Of a DNA stretch of 64,000 bases, positions 1-9,219 are shown one piece after another. Source of the stretch: Aminipila terrae. Its GTDB lineage: Bacteria; Bacillota; Clostridia; Peptostreptococcales; Anaerovoracaceae. A program made the position numbers and the translations under genes. The notes below the pieces were generated by a model. That model was not told the DNA's origin. It worked only from the letters and a program-made list of their open reading frames with translations, and did not search any database. The stretch is from the NCBI RefSeq assembly GCF_010120715.1, contig NZ_CP047591.1:2542001-2606000 (forward strand), given 5' to 3'. Each line of letters starts with the position of its first letter. Position 1 is the stretch's first letter.

Positions 1-2
1 TT

Positions 3-56
3 GATGAAATCAGCAATGAGATAATACTACAAATACAGAACTTTATAGAAGGCTGA
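3..56 (+). CDS. C-terminal end of upstream gene, possibly thymidylate kinase
   Basis: An open frame enters from the left edge and stops with TGA, giving a tail of 17 residues ending QNFIEG. The tail alone carries no diagnostic motif. In many Firmicutes tmk lies just before holB and ricT, and those two genes follow here, so thymidylate kinase is inferred from position only. Confidence 0.35.
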   Translation, partial: DEISNEIILQIQNFIEG

Positions 57-67
57 GTTGAGAGAAA

Positions 68-882
68 ATGGTTTTAGGGGAAATAGATAACAATAATAAA
101 CTTGTAGAAAGATTAAGATATTTATCTGCTTCAGAGAATCTATTTCATGCTTATGTGTTTGAAGGAGATTCTTGTGTAAATAAAGCTTTGTTGGCGGATT
201 GTTTTATAAAGGCCATTCTCTGCGAGAATCATAGGGGCATGGATGTGAAGAGTGCGTTACCTGCAATAAAATAAATCATGGTAATCATGAAGATATCATA
301 TATGTTGAAGCAGATGGCAAGAGTATAAAGGATGAGGCGGTAGAAGAGCTTCAGACTAAAATAAAGAAGAAACCTTTTTTTGGGAATAGGAATATTGCGG
401 TTATCAAGCACGCAGATACAATGACTATCCGGGCACAGAACCGTTTATTAAAAACGTTAGAAGAACCTCCTGAAGGGACAATTATCATTTTATTATCAGA
501 GAATGTTGAAAATTTAGTTTCTACTATTTTGTCCAGATGTGTGGTATTCAGAGTAAATCCGTTTGAAACACCTGAGTATGGTGAGATTAAAGAACATGCA
601 CAGATGTTAGTCAGAATGTTATTAAATAAAGAGCCCTTTTATTCATTGAAAAGTAAATTGAGTGAGTTCGCTGACGACAGGGAAAATGCAATGAAACTGT
701 TAGACTCTATGGAACTAATTTATAGAGATCTGTCAATAATAAATAATAAGGAAAGTAGAAATTATACAAAGGATTACATTTACAGGGCAGTTGTGTTGAT
801 TGAAGAAGCAAGAAGAGATTTACAGCGTGGAATTAACACAGGCTATGCCATGAGAAATTTAATCATAAAAATTGGAGGATAA
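68..882 (+). CDS. holB: DNA polymerase III delta' subunit (clamp loader), frameshifted in the read
   Basis: Clamp-loader subunit that, with DnaX and delta, opens the beta clamp at primer-template junctions. The first 57 or so codons read in one frame and the rest in the next. Adding one G to the G4 run at 234-237 joins them into 271 residues, shorter than the usual ~300-330. The join restores the zinc-binding part (CEECVTC) and the conserved stretch TMTIRAQNRLLKTLEEPPEG, which contains the SRC-like clamp-loader region (LSRC follows about 30 residues later). The stop overlaps nothing and ricT begins on the next base. The order (tmk)-holB-ricT matches Bacillus and Clostridium. The break is most likely a sequencing undercall; a true pseudogene is unlikely because codons on both sides remain clean. 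Confidence 0.88.
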
Positions 883-1808
883 ATGATGGTAAAAGTAGCA
901 GGAGTGCGTTTTAAAAGGGCAGGCAAAGTATATTACTTTGATCCGGATGATTTAGACGTAAAACAGGATACAAATGTAATAGTCGAAACTGCTCGGGGAT
1001 GGAGTATGGGACTGTTACTTCAGATATAAAGAGTGTAAGTGAAAAAGAGATTGTAGCACCTCTGAAAAAAATTGTTCGTATAGCCAATGAACAGGATACA
1101 GAACAGCATAAGGAAAATTTAAAGAAAAAGGAAAAAGCAATTGCACTGTGCCAGGAAAAGGTAGACAAACATAAATTGGAAATGAAACTAATTGACGTGG
1201 AATATACTTTTGATAACAGTAAGATTATCTTTTATTTTACTGCAGATGGCCGGGTTGATTTCAGAGAATTGGTAAAGGATCTGGCTGGAGTATTTAAAAT
1301 GAGGATAGAACTTCGGCAGATTGGAGTAAGAGATGAAGCTAAAATGGTGGGAGGCATAGGAAGCTGTGGAAGAGGCCTTTGCTGCCATACTTGGTTGCCT
1401 GAGTTTGAGCCAGTCTCCATTAAGATGGCAAAAGTTCAGAATCTGTCTTTAAATCCAACTAAGATTTCTGGAATTTGTGGAAGATTAATGTGTTGTCTGA
1501 AATATGAGAATGATGTTTATATGCAATTAAGAAAGGGAATGCCTGAAGTTGGAGAAAGAATAAAAACAGAGGATGGCATTGGAATTGTCTTCGATTCAAA
1601 TATATTAGAAAACAAAATTAAAGTTCGTCTGGTTCTGGAGGAAAAAACGGAAGATAAGCCAGAAAAACTCAGTGTAGATTTTTATACTTACAAAAAAGAA
1701 GACATAAAGAGGCTGGAAAGTCATCGTAAGAAGGAAAGCAACAGGGATATCTTAGATGATCTGGATGAAGAACTATTAGATGAAATAAAGAACCTGCTGA
1801 AGGAGTAA
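883..1808 (+). CDS. ricT: PSP1-family protein RicT (YaaT), frameshifted in the read
   Basis: PSP1-domain protein. In Bacillus it forms the Fe-S containing Ric complex (RicT, RicF, RicA) that helps RNase Y maturation and affects sporulation, competence and biofilm formation. The N-terminus (VAGVRFKRAGKVYYFDPDD) is in one frame up to about 995, then the frame changes. One extra G in the G4 run 995-998 gives a continuous 308-residue protein, normal length. The signature region is visible: GGIGSCGRGLCCHTWLPEF followed by KISGICGRLMCCLKYE, the cysteine motifs of the PSP1 family. The start directly abuts the holB stop, with GGAGG at 875-879 inside holB. Translational coupling with holB is likely. 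Confidence 0.92.
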
Positions 1809-1816
1809 ATGTCTTG

Positions 1817-2584
1817 ATGGAAGAAAACTTACTAATGCAGGGGGAGCGGATGGATGAAATTGGGTTTGGTAATTTGAAACTAATTCAAAAACCTGAAGAG
1901 TTTTGTTACGGTGTGGATGCGGTAATCCTTGCAGATTTTGCATCAAAAGCTGTTCAGAGAAACGGCAGCAGGTATAAAAGGGCTATGGATTTAGGCACGG
2001 GAACCGGGATTATACCACTCATATTGAGTCACAAGACTCTGCTGGAAGAAATTTATGCAGTAGAAGTGCAACCGGACTCATTTAACAGGGCATGTCGAAA
2101 TATTCAATTGAATAAACTCCAAGGCAGAATTTCTATTATAAATGAAGATGTTTCAAAAATTGAAGTCAATTTGTCCGATTTAGAGGGATCTTTTGATCTG
2201 GTTACCGCCAACCCACCTTACATGATTGGAGGAGCCGGACTGATAAATGAAAACAAGGCGAAAAGAATCGCAAGGCATGAGACAACGGCTGATTTAGCTG
2301 CATTTATAAGAGCATCTGCAGTCCTGCTAAGAGAAAAAGGAGAGCTATTTATGGTTCACAGACCCAGTAGACTAGTGGATATTTGTGAAGCATGCCGCAA
2401 ATATAAAATAGAACCAAAAGAATTAAGGTTCGTATCACCAAATAAAAATGCAAAACCTAATATTCTGTTAATCCACTGTGTTAAATCAGGAGGACCAGAA
2501 TTAAAAATGCTTGACCCATTATATGTATATGAAGACAATGGAAATTCTTATACCGATGAATTAATGAAAATATATGAGAGATAA
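1817..2584 (+). CDS. TrmN6-like SAM-dependent methyltransferase (YabB family)
   Basis: Class I Rossmann methyltransferase. The SAM site MDLGTGTGIIPLIL lies about residues 57-70 and the N6-adenine/N-methyl motif NPPY (TANPPYMIGG) about residue 135. This combination is typical of the YabB/TrmN6 family, which modifies adenine or a similar base in RNA; E. coli TrmN6 makes m6A37 in tRNA-Val. The substrate here is not known. Length 256 residues. The ATG at 1817 is preceded by AAGGAG at 1799-1804, a rather long spacing; TTG at 1814 is an alternative. It follows ricT by 8 bases and ends at a strong terminator, so tmk-holB-ricT-trmN probably form one transcript. Confidence 0.85.
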   Translation: MEENLLMQGERMDEIGFGNLKLIQKPEEFCYGVDAVILADFASKAVQRNGSRYKRAMDLGTGTGIIPLILSHKTLLEEIYAVEVQPDSFNRACRNIQLNKLQGRISIINEDVSKIEVNLSDLEGSFDLVTANPPYMIGGAGLINENKAKRIARHETTADLAAFIRASAVLLREKGELFMVHRPSRLVDICEACRKYKIEPKELRFVSPNKNAKPNILLIHCVKSGGPELKMLDPLYVYEDNGNSYTDELMKIYER

Positions 2585-2585
2585 T

Positions 2586-2630
2586 AAAAAATATTCTGCC
2601 TGCATAGATTAATGCTGCAGAATATTTTTT
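2586..2630. terminator. Bidirectional rho-independent terminator
   Basis: Stem of 14 bp (2586-2599 pairing with 2617-2630) with A-rich 5' side and T-rich 3' side, between the convergent trmN-like gene and spmB. The A/T symmetry lets it work for both strands. Confidence 0.85.
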
Positions 2631-2659
2631 AATTTTATAGTTATACTAAATATATTGGT

Positions 2660-3187
2660 TTACATAAATTTACATATATACACAGAAGCAAGGACACTGA
2701 CTATATATCCTATCATGCCAGCAGCAAAAGCATGTCGCATTTTTTTCACTGCAGTAACACCAAAATATAAAGCTAAGACATAAAAAATGGTTTCACATGT
2801 GCCAACCATTATAGCAGAACATTTACCAACAAAAGTATCCACTCCATTATCCGACATGATACGTTCCATGAGCACCAGAGATCCACTGCCAGAAACCGGA
2901 CGTAAGAGTATTAGGGAAATAAGTTCTTTTGGTATATGTAAAACAGAAAATACTGGAGAAAAAATGGTCTCAAAAAATTTCATGGCACCTGAAGAAACTA
3001 ATGCCTCAATTCCTATAAAAATAGCTATAATAAATGGCATTATTTCTACTGCAGATTTTAACCCATCTTTTGCTCCTTCAATAAAACAGTCGTAAATTGA
3101 AACATGTTTATATAATCCGTAGAGAATAACTAAGCTGATTATACCTGGAATAAAAGCATAGGAAATGGTACTTAACAATTGCGACAT
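2660..3187 (-). CDS. spmB: Spore maturation protein B
   Basis: Integral membrane protein of the nucleoside-transporter (Gate domain) type that, together with SpmA, is needed for full dehydration of the spore core in Bacillus and Clostridium. The 175 residues hold several hydrophobic segments and the conserved region LISLILLRPVSGSGSLVLME. The ATG at 3187 is the first codon after a GGAGGG site in the minus-strand direction. It lies 23 bases downstream of spmA in the same direction, so the two are co-transcribed and end at the shared terminator. Usual family length is about 170-180. The transported molecule, if any, is unknown. Confidence 0.92.
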   Translation of the reverse strand: MSQLLSTISYAFIPGIISLVILYGLYKHVSIYDCFIEGAKDGLKSAVEIMPFIIAIFIGIEALVSSGAMKFFETIFSPVFSVLHIPKELISLILLRPVSGSGSLVLMERIMSDNGVDTFVGKCSAIMVGTCETIFYVLALYFGVTAVKKMRHAFAAGMIGYIVSVLASVYICKFM

Positions 3188-3210
3188 TTCTGGCCCTCCG
3201 TTTCTTAATC

Positions 3211-3789
3211 TTATGGTTTTGATTGCTTTCTCTCAAAATATTTGCATGCGATGACTGATGCAACCATTGAAATCAGGCCAACGATAATGGATGGTATAAT
3301 GATAGAAGCGGAGTCCGTTGAACCCAATTGAGATCGTATTTTTATTACAGTAATAGGGACAAGCTGAATCATAGACATATTTAGTGCTAAAAACATACAC
3401 ATAGTATCACTGGCGGTATCACTATAATGATTTTCTATATCCAGCCTTTCCATGGCTTTTAATGAAAAGACAGTTGCACTGTTGCCAGCTCCAAATATGT
3501 TAGCCATAAAACTCATAAGCATAATTGCAATTGTTTCAGAGTTTCTTTCTTTTGGGAAAAGAAATTTGATGAGAGGCATGACTTTATGAGCTGCGGCATC
3601 AATAAGTCCAGATTTTTCAGCTATTTTCATGATTCCACACCATACGGCCATAATGCCTGATAAACCAATTACAAATTCAACAGCTTCGCTGCAGCTGTTT
3701 AAGAGACCATCTGTGAAGGCAGAAAGGTTATTGTTTATGATTGAAAAAAATACACCCACAAAAATCATTCCGGCCCATATGTAGTTCAT
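3211..3789 (-). CDS. spmA: Spore maturation protein A
   Basis: Partner of SpmB in spore-core dehydration. The 192-residue membrane protein starts MNYIWAGMIFVGVFF and carries the family-conserved block IMLMSFMANIFGAGNSATVF, about residues 90-110, and the Gate-like segment SGIMAVWCGIMKIAEKSGL. Transcription runs spmA-spmB. A TTG three bases upstream would add one residue, but the ATG is preferred. This pair is a marker for an endospore former. Confidence 0.92.
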   Translation of the reverse strand: MNYIWAGMIFVGVFFSIINNNLSAFTDGLLNSCSEAVEFVIGLSGIMAVWCGIMKIAEKSGLIDAAAHKVMPLIKFLFPKERNSETIAIMLMSFMANIFGAGNSATVFSLKAMERLDIENHYSDTASDTMCMFLALNMSMIQLVPITVIKIRSQLGSTDSASIIIPSIIVGLISMVASVIACKYFERKQSKP

Positions 3790-3895
3790 CAATGTATATC
3801 ACCCCAGTTATTATAATATTCAGTAATTGAAAATAAATGTTGAAATTTTACAAATTTGGGTAGATAATATACATACTGGAGTGGAGGTGAAAGCT

Positions 3896-4222
3896 TTGGA
3901 AATAACGTTGACCTTGAAGGATTTAGGGTTAATTTTAATAGGGGCTGGCATTATTGTATTGCTGGTATATTGCATAAGCTTTGTTAGAAGTTTAATAGTG
4001 ACTGTCAGACATACCAATAAAATCCTGGAAGATACGCAGGTCATAACGGCTATAGCTGCTGCAAGGGCACAGGATGTTGATTTGGCAGTAGGAGATGTTG
4101 CGGAATCTGTGAGCAAAATTTCAGAGGCACTTAAAGGGAACCAAAGTACGATTGCGGCTTTATCCTCAATTGTGAATTCGTTAGTATCCCTGAAGAGTAT
4201 CTTTACAAAGAAGGAAAAATAG
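3896..4222 (+). CDS. DUF948 small membrane protein
   Basis: About 108 residues with one N-terminal membrane helix (LGLILIGAGIIVLLVYCISFV) followed by an amphipathic helical tail with heptad-like spacing. This is the layout of the DUF948 (YtxG-like general stress) family. The start is chosen as TTG at 3896 because GGAGG at 3883-3887 lies 8 bases ahead; upstream in-frame codons lack a ribosome site. It is divergent from spmA. Function is unknown. The tail could form a coiled coil that oligomerises on the inner face of the membrane (inference). Confidence 0.65.
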   Translation: MEITLTLKDLGLILIGAGIIVLLVYCISFVRSLIVTVRHTNKILEDTQVITAIAAARAQDVDLAVGDVAESVSKISEALKGNQSTIAALSSIVNSLVSLKSIFTKKEK

Positions 4223-4337
4223 GGGTTTTTAAATTAAAATTCTTACGTTGACATTGTATAACTTGAATGTTAAAATTAGGAAGTATAAAATGAGATGTAA
4301 AGAGAGAAGAGCTTTGCAGAGAGAGGAGGAGTGAAAA

Positions 4338-4580
4338 ATGAAGGCTACGGGAATAGTTAGAAAAGTTGATGAGCTGGGGCGTATTGTGTTGCCAATTGAA
4401 TTAAGAAGAACGCTCAATATTGAGATTAAGGATCCGATTGAAATCTTTGTTGAAGGGGAATATATTCTGTTAAAGAAGTATGAACCGGCCTGCGTTTTTT
4501 GTGGAAATGCAAAGAATGTTAAGCATATTAAGGACAAGAACATTTGTGAGGATTGTATCAAGAAAATTAAAGAATTGTAG
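4338..4580 (+). CDS. AbrB-family transition-state regulator with C-terminal Cys4 motif
   Basis: 80-residue DNA-binding protein. The N-terminal swapped-hairpin AbrB fold is recognised by GIVRKVDELGRIVLPIELRR. The C-terminal half holds CVFCG and ICEDC, a four-cysteine arrangement that may bind zinc, as in several clostridial AbrB-like proteins. A strong GGAGGAG site lies at 4323-4329. AbrB-type proteins usually repress stationary-phase genes. The position a few genes after tmk-holB-ricT parallels the Bacillus locus where abrB lies close by, although spmA/B have come between. Targets are unknown. Confidence 0.9.
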   Translation: MKATGIVRKVDELGRIVLPIELRRTLNIEIKDPIEIFVEGEYILLKKYEPACVFCGNAKNVKHIKDKNICEDCIKKIKEL

Positions 4581-4605
4581 TCACTAATTTTAACCGATTA
4601 AAATG

Positions 4606-4645
4606 GCATCTTATGATTATAATATAATTGTAAGATGCTTTTTTT
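4606..4645 (+). terminator. Rho-independent terminator after the AbrB gene
   Basis: GCATCTTA at 4606-4613 pairs with TAAGATGC at 4631-4638, followed by seven T. It closes the AbrB transcription unit. Confidence 0.8.
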
Positions 4646-4809
4646 ACCACAAAATTGTAAGTGAATTTCACAAAACAAAAGCAAAATCTTACAGTTATGT
4701 TACAAATACCTTTTTTCTAACAAAGACCGGATTTTATGTGCTATTATCATATAAAGTAAATAATTAAATATATTTTGTATTGTATATTACTAAGAAGAAG
4801 GGGATTAAA

Positions 4810-5331
4810 ATGAAGACAACTAAAACAATTGTGTGTGTTGGATTGATTTTTGTATTAATTGTTGTAACGTTACTGGTAGGATGCGGAGATAAGAATCGAA
4901 GCGGGTCTACTATTGATGAGCCCGAAATCACAGTGGAATATCTGGAAGGTGATTATGTAAAACAATTGTTGCGTGATGGAGCTGAGCATGTGTTTGGAAG
5001 CATTGAACTTTCTAAAGGTCAAGATGACTCAGTCTTAGTGAATATTGAGGCAAAAGAATATGTGGAAGACTCTGAACAGCCAAAGGGTTTTTACATTGAA
5101 GATAAAAATTATAGTTTATCCTCTGTGCTTGCCCCTGATGCAAGATGCACATTTATGACAGGAGGAGTAAGTCTGCCACAGATTATGACAACTGAACAAT
5201 TTATAGACGCTTATAAAAAAGATGTGGATGAGTACAGTAAAAATAATCCCGATTATCAGAATCATAAATTATATGATATATATATTATGGGAGACCAGAT
5301 TGAGCTTATTCTTGAAAGATATATCCCATAG
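4810..5331 (+). CDS. Putative lipoprotein of unknown function
   Basis: 173 residues. N-terminal lipoprotein signal: basic MKTTK, a hydrophobic core, then the lipobox LLVGC with the modified cysteine at about residue 26. The remainder is acidic and shows no domain I recognise. The ATG at 4810 is preferred over an upstream in-frame ATG at 4780 because AAGAAGGGG lies 5-13 bases before it and because the signal peptide then has normal length. It stands alone between two terminators. It would be lipidated by the product of lgt, which happens to be the next gene. Confidence 0.65.
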   Translation: MKTTKTIVCVGLIFVLIVVTLLVGCGDKNRSGSTIDEPEITVEYLEGDYVKQLLRDGAEHVFGSIELSKGQDDSVLVNIEAKEYVEDSEQPKGFYIEDKNYSLSSVLAPDARCTFMTGGVSLPQIMTTEQFIDAYKKDVDEYSKNNPDYQNHKLYDIYIMGDQIELILERYIP

Positions 5332-5388
5332 TATATAAGCGATATTCAATTAGAGATATCTGAAATAAATTTTTATAGGGAAAATTGT

Positions 5389-5418
5389 AAAAAGGTGTGG
5401 CGGATGCTGCACCTTTTT
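5389..5418 (+). terminator. Rho-independent terminator after the lipoprotein gene
   Basis: AAAAAGGTG at 5389-5397 pairs with CACCTTTTT at 5410-5418. It separates the lipoprotein gene from lgt. Confidence 0.8.
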
Positions 5419-5534
5419 GTATATAATATAATATTGGTGGGTGAGAGATGATTTAGAATTTATTTTGAAGATTAATGCTTACTTACTATTAAGTTTTGAC
5501 ACTATTTAAATAATAGAAATAAGGAGGAAATTAA

Positions 5535-6332
5535 ATGCCGGTTCCAAATCCAATTGCATTTACAATTTTTAACATAGATATAAGGTGGTATGGAATTTTA
5601 ATTGCTTTAGGCATTATTCTTGCCACATTACTGGTATATAAGAGGGCTCCCCAGCATGGGATAGAATCAGAGCGTTCTTTGGATTTTATTTTGATTTGTG
5701 TCCCTATAGGGATAATAGGTGCAAGATTATACTATGTTTTGTTTAACTGGGGATATTACGCAGGAGATTTCTTTAAGATTATTAATCTCAGAGCAGGAGG
5801 CTTAGCTATACATGGCGGACTAATATTTGGATTGCTGACTGCGGCAATACTATGTAAGATATGGAACTATAAGCCTCTTAATCTTTTAGATTTGGCTATG
5901 CCTGCTGTGGCTTTGGCCCAGGCTATAGGAAGATGGGGAAACTATTTTAATTCTGAAGCACATGGGGGGCCAACTAATCTGCCGTGGGGTATTCTTGTGA
6001 ATGGACAAACTGTACATCCTACATTTCTGTATGAATCAATATGGTGTTTAATTATGTTTGGCATTCTCCTGATTATTGATAATAACATAAAATTTACAGG
6101 TCAGGTATTCTTATTATATGGTATACTATATTCTTTGGAGAGATTTTTTGTAGAATATTTAAGAACAGACAGCTTAATGCTATTTGGCGTAATCAAGCAG
6201 GCAATGCTTCTTAGCGCTATAGTATTTATAGTATGTATTGTGGCATATATTATTTTAGGCAGAAATTCTAAACGTGCAGGAAAAATATTTTATGGTGGCT
6301 ACAGTAAATATACTGGAAAGTTCAAACAATAG
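5535..6332 (+). CDS. lgt: Prolipoprotein diacylglyceryl transferase
   Basis: Membrane enzyme that moves diacylglycerol from phosphatidylglycerol to the lipobox cysteine of prolipoproteins. 265 residues, about seven membrane segments. Diagnostic blocks: LRAGGLAIHGGLIFGLL (essential His in HGG) and the Lgt signature QAIGRWGNYFNSEAHGGPT with its catalytic Arg. The ATG at 5535 follows AGGAGG at 5522-5527. Its stop is 14 bases before ychF, so co-transcription is likely. Length and membrane layout are normal. Confidence 0.96.
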   Translation: MPVPNPIAFTIFNIDIRWYGILIALGIILATLLVYKRAPQHGIESERSLDFILICVPIGIIGARLYYVLFNWGYYAGDFFKIINLRAGGLAIHGGLIFGLLTAAILCKIWNYKPLNLLDLAMPAVALAQAIGRWGNYFNSEAHGGPTNLPWGILVNGQTVHPTFLYESIWCLIMFGILLIIDNNIKFTGQVFLLYGILYSLERFFVEYLRTDSLMLFGVIKQAMLLSAIVFIVCIVAYIILGRNSKRAGKIFYGGYSKYTGKFKQ

Positions 6333-6346
6333 ATAAGGAGAATAAA

Positions 6347-7441
6347 ATGAAATTAGGAATAGTTGGATTACCCAATGTAGGAAAAAGTACATTATTCAAT
6401 GCTATAACCAAGGCTGGTGCAGAAGCAGCGAATTATCCTTTTTGTACCATAGAACCCAATGTAGGTGTTGTAGCAGTACCTGATGAGAGATTAAAGGTAC
6501 TTACAGAAATGTATAATGCTAAAAAGACTGTTTATACATCCATTGAATTCTATGATATTGCAGGCCTTGTAAAAGGTGCATCTAAAGGAGAAGGGCTTGG
6601 AAACAAGTTCTTGGGACATATTCGTGAAGTTGCTGCAATAGTACATGTGGTAAGGTGTTTTGATGATCCCAATGTGGTTCATGTTGATGGTAAAATCAAT
6701 CCGCTTTCTGATATTGAAACGATTAATATGGAGCTGATACTTTCCGATATGGAAGTAGTAGAAAGAAAAATCCAGAGAACCCAGAAAAATTTAAAGGGAG
6801 ATAAATCTCTTCAAAGTGAATTAGATATGCTTCAAAAGGTTATGGATACTTTAGAAAAAGGTTTATCCGTAAGAACCATGGAAATGACAGAAGAAGAGGA
6901 AGACTATGTAAAATCACTGGATTTGCTTTCCTTTAAGCCTGTTATATATGCAGCAAACGTGTCAGAGCAGGAAATTGCAGATGGCAGTGAAAATGAGTAT
7001 GTTAAACAGGTAAGAGAATTCGCGGAGACAGAGGGTTCAGAAGTTGTTGTTATCTGCGCAAAAGTTGAAGCAGAAATTTCTGAACTGGAAGAGGATGAGA
7101 AAGCTATGTTTCTGGAAGAATTGGGCATTAGTGAATCGGGCCTGGATAAACTTATAAAATCTTCATATCATTTACTTGACCTGATTTCATACCTGACAGC
7201 AGGTGAGCCTGAAGTGCGGGCGTGGACAATCAAAAGAGGTACAAAAGCGCCTGGAGCAGCAGGTAAAATTCATACGGATTTTGAAAGAGGATTTATCAGA
7301 GCAGAGACTATTGCATATGATAAATTGATAGATTGCGGTGGAAATCTTGCGACGGCTAAAGAGAAAGGTCTGATTCGTTCTGAAGGAAAAGAGTATGAAG
7401 TTAAAGATGGAGATGTCATTCATTTCTTATTTAATGTATAG
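6347..7441 (+). CDS. ychF: Redox-regulated ATPase YchF (Obg-family)
   Basis: Cytosolic TRAFAC P-loop protein of 364 residues, which is the family length. G1 motif GLPNVGKSTLFNA at the N-terminus, switch/G3 DIAGLVKGASKGEGLGNKFL, and a C-terminal TGS-like domain (TIKRGTKAPGAAGKIHTDFERGF). YchF prefers ATP over GTP because its G4 motif is degenerate. It binds ribosomes and has been linked to oxidative-stress responses. It sits directly after lgt with a small ribosome site (AAGGAG at 6334-6339). Confidence 0.96.
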   Translation: MKLGIVGLPNVGKSTLFNAITKAGAEAANYPFCTIEPNVGVVAVPDERLKVLTEMYNAKKTVYTSIEFYDIAGLVKGASKGEGLGNKFLGHIREVAAIVHVVRCFDDPNVVHVDGKINPLSDIETINMELILSDMEVVERKIQRTQKNLKGDKSLQSELDMLQKVMDTLEKGLSVRTMEMTEEEEDYVKSLDLLSFKPVIYAANVSEQEIADGSENEYVKQVREFAETEGSEVVVICAKVEAEISELEEDEKAMFLEELGISESGLDKLIKSSYHLLDLISYLTAGEPEVRAWTIKRGTKAPGAAGKIHTDFERGFIRAETIAYDKLIDCGGNLATAKEKGLIRSEGKEYEVKDGDVIHFLFNV

Positions 7442-7494
7442 ATAAAATAAGAAAGATAAAAAAGTCGATTCTTTATCTGTGAAGGAGGATAAAA

Positions 7495-8166
7495 ATGGAA
7501 GATATAAAAAAATTAAATAACTATTTTGACCATACCTTATTGAAAGCCGAGGCAACTGAAGCAGATATAAAAAAACTGTGTGCTCAAGCAAAAGAATATG
7601 ATTTTTACTCTGTTTGCGTAAATGGATGCTATGTTCCACTTGCTGTAGAAGAATTAAAGGACACAGATGTGAAGGTTGCTGTTGTTGTTGGGTTCCCTTT
7701 GGGAGCTGTATCTACTGAAGTGAAAGCTTTTGAAACAGACTGGGTTTGTGGACAGGGAGCAAAAGAAGTGGACATGGTTATTAATGTGGGAGCTTTAAAA
7801 GAGGCAAGATATGAATATGTAAAAGATGATATCTGTGCAGTTGTTGCTCTGGCAGATGAGCATGACGCAATTGTGAAGGTGATTCTTGAAACATGTCTTC
7901 TTACAGATGAAGAGATAATCAAGGCTTGTGAACTGTCTATGGAGGCAGGGGCACAGTTCGTGAAAACTTCAACTGGATTTTCAACAGGTGGTGCAACGGA
8001 ACAACATGTGGCGCTTATGAGAAAAACGGTTGGTAGTCGTGCTAAAGTGAAAGCGTCTGGTGCCATCAGGGATTTGGAAACAACTCTTAAAATGATTGAA
8101 GCCGGTGCAGACAGAATTGGTGCAAGCGCATCAGTAGCTATTATGAATGATTATTTAAAAAAATAA
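7495..8166 (+). CDS. deoC: Deoxyribose-phosphate aldolase
   Basis: Class I aldolase cleaving 2-deoxy-D-ribose 5-phosphate to acetaldehyde and glyceraldehyde 3-phosphate, in deoxynucleoside breakdown. 223 residues, TIM barrel. The Schiff-base lysine sits in FVKTSTGFSTGGAT, and the second conserved lysine is in VKASGAIRDLETT. The ATG follows GGAGG at 7483-7487. It is not next to other deo genes here. No dedicated regulator is visible. Confidence 0.95.
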   Translation: MEDIKKLNNYFDHTLLKAEATEADIKKLCAQAKEYDFYSVCVNGCYVPLAVEELKDTDVKVAVVVGFPLGAVSTEVKAFETDWVCGQGAKEVDMVINVGALKEARYEYVKDDICAVVALADEHDAIVKVILETCLLTDEEIIKACELSMEAGAQFVKTSTGFSTGGATEQHVALMRKTVGSRAKVKASGAIRDLETTLKMIEAGADRIGASASVAIMNDYLKK

Positions 8167-8329
8167 ATTGTCTTAATATACGGGAAATTTCATTTTGCAA
8201 GCTTTTCAAGTTTTAAAAATTGTAGGATTCAGGAATTTTCCGTATTCAATTTAAAACGGAAAAAAGAGATTAATTTTACCCTAAAAACCTACTAAAACTA
8301 TAGAATATATATGAAAAGGAATGATTAAT
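8167..8329. other. Intergenic stretch before tcdA
   Basis: AT-rich. It holds an imperfect inverted repeat: ACGGGAAATT at about 8180-8189 against AATTTTCCGT at about 8234-8243, which may terminate deoC poorly. I see no clear promoter. Confidence 0.3.
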
Positions 8330-9097
8330 ATGTTAAATCAGTTCTCAAGAACTCAATTATTACTTGGACAAAATGTCATGGAGAAATTGAAGCAGGCAAA
8401 TGTTGCAATCTTCGGAATAGGAGGGGTAGGTGGTTATACCGTAGAAGCATTGGCAAGAAGCGGGGTCGGTTCATTCCATTTAATTGATGATGATAAAGTA
8501 TGCCTTACCAATCTTAACAGGCAGATTATTGCAACCACAAAAACTGTAGGTAAATATAAAGTTGATGTCATGAAAGAGAGAATATTGGATATTAATCCTG
8601 AAGCGGAGGTAAATGTGTACAAGTGTTTTTATCTGCCTGATACTTCTGATGAATTTGATTTTTCCCAGTATTCCTATGTAGTAGATGCTATCGACACCGT
8701 TGCAGCTAAAATCCTCATCATTATGAAGGCTAAGCAGGCGGGGATTCCGGTTATCAGCTGCATGGGAGCAGGAAATAAGCTGGATCCTTTCAAATTAAAA
8801 ATTGATGATATTCATAAGACTTCTATGTGCCCATTGGCAAAAGTCATGCGACAGGAATTGAAAAAACGAAATGTGAAAAATGTGAAGGTTATATATTCCA
8901 CAGAAAAGCCTGTTAAACCAGTGGAAGATGTGTCAAGCAGCTGCAGAATACATTGTATATGTCCACCTGGGACACAGCATAAATGTACAGAAAGAAGAAA
9001 TATACCTGGCAGTGTATCTTTCGTACCATCGGTAGCTGGGTTAATGATAGCAGGAGAGGTAATAACAGATTTATCGGATATAAATAATATAAGGTAG
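8330..9097 (+). CDS. tcdA: tRNA threonylcarbamoyladenosine dehydratase (ThiF/MoeB-type)
   Basis: E1-like enzyme that cyclises t6A37 to ct6A in ANN-decoding tRNAs, using ATP. About 255 residues. The nucleotide site IFGIGGVGGYTVEALARSG lies near residues 27-45, followed by DDDKVCLTNLNRQ. The C-terminal TcdA features IYSTEKP and CICPPGTQHKC are present. The ATG at 8330 is chosen over the one at 8321 because the site AAAAGGA (8314-8320) touches the upstream ATG. Moonlighting as a general ThiF protein is possible, but the C-terminal half fits TcdA. Confidence 0.88.
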   Translation: MLNQFSRTQLLLGQNVMEKLKQANVAIFGIGGVGGYTVEALARSGVGSFHLIDDDKVCLTNLNRQIIATTKTVGKYKVDVMKERILDINPEAEVNVYKCFYLPDTSDEFDFSQYSYVVDAIDTVAAKILIIMKAKQAGIPVISCMGAGNKLDPFKLKIDDIHKTSMCPLAKVMRQELKKRNVKNVKVIYSTEKPVKPVEDVSSSCRIHCICPPGTQHKCTERRNIPGSVSFVPSVAGLMIAGEVITDLSDINNIR

Positions 9098-9107
9098 TAG
9101 CTAGGTG

Positions 9108-9152
9108 CTTCATCTGGTTATAAGTATGACTTATAACCAGATGAAGTTTTTT
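9108..9152 (+). terminator. Strong rho-independent terminator after tcdA
   Basis: An 18-bp perfect stem (9108-9125 with 9129-9146) with a 3-base loop (ATG), followed by six T. Confidence 0.92.
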
Positions 9153-9219
9153 CATATTTGCTCTTTCAGAACTAAGATTGGTATAATATAATAAGTTTAA
9201 TATTATTTAGGAGAATGCT

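Noticed and set aside
234..998. Programmed frameshifting in holB and ricT
   Set aside because: No slippery heptamer with a downstream structure is evident, and the same kind of loss occurs in nine other unrelated genes.
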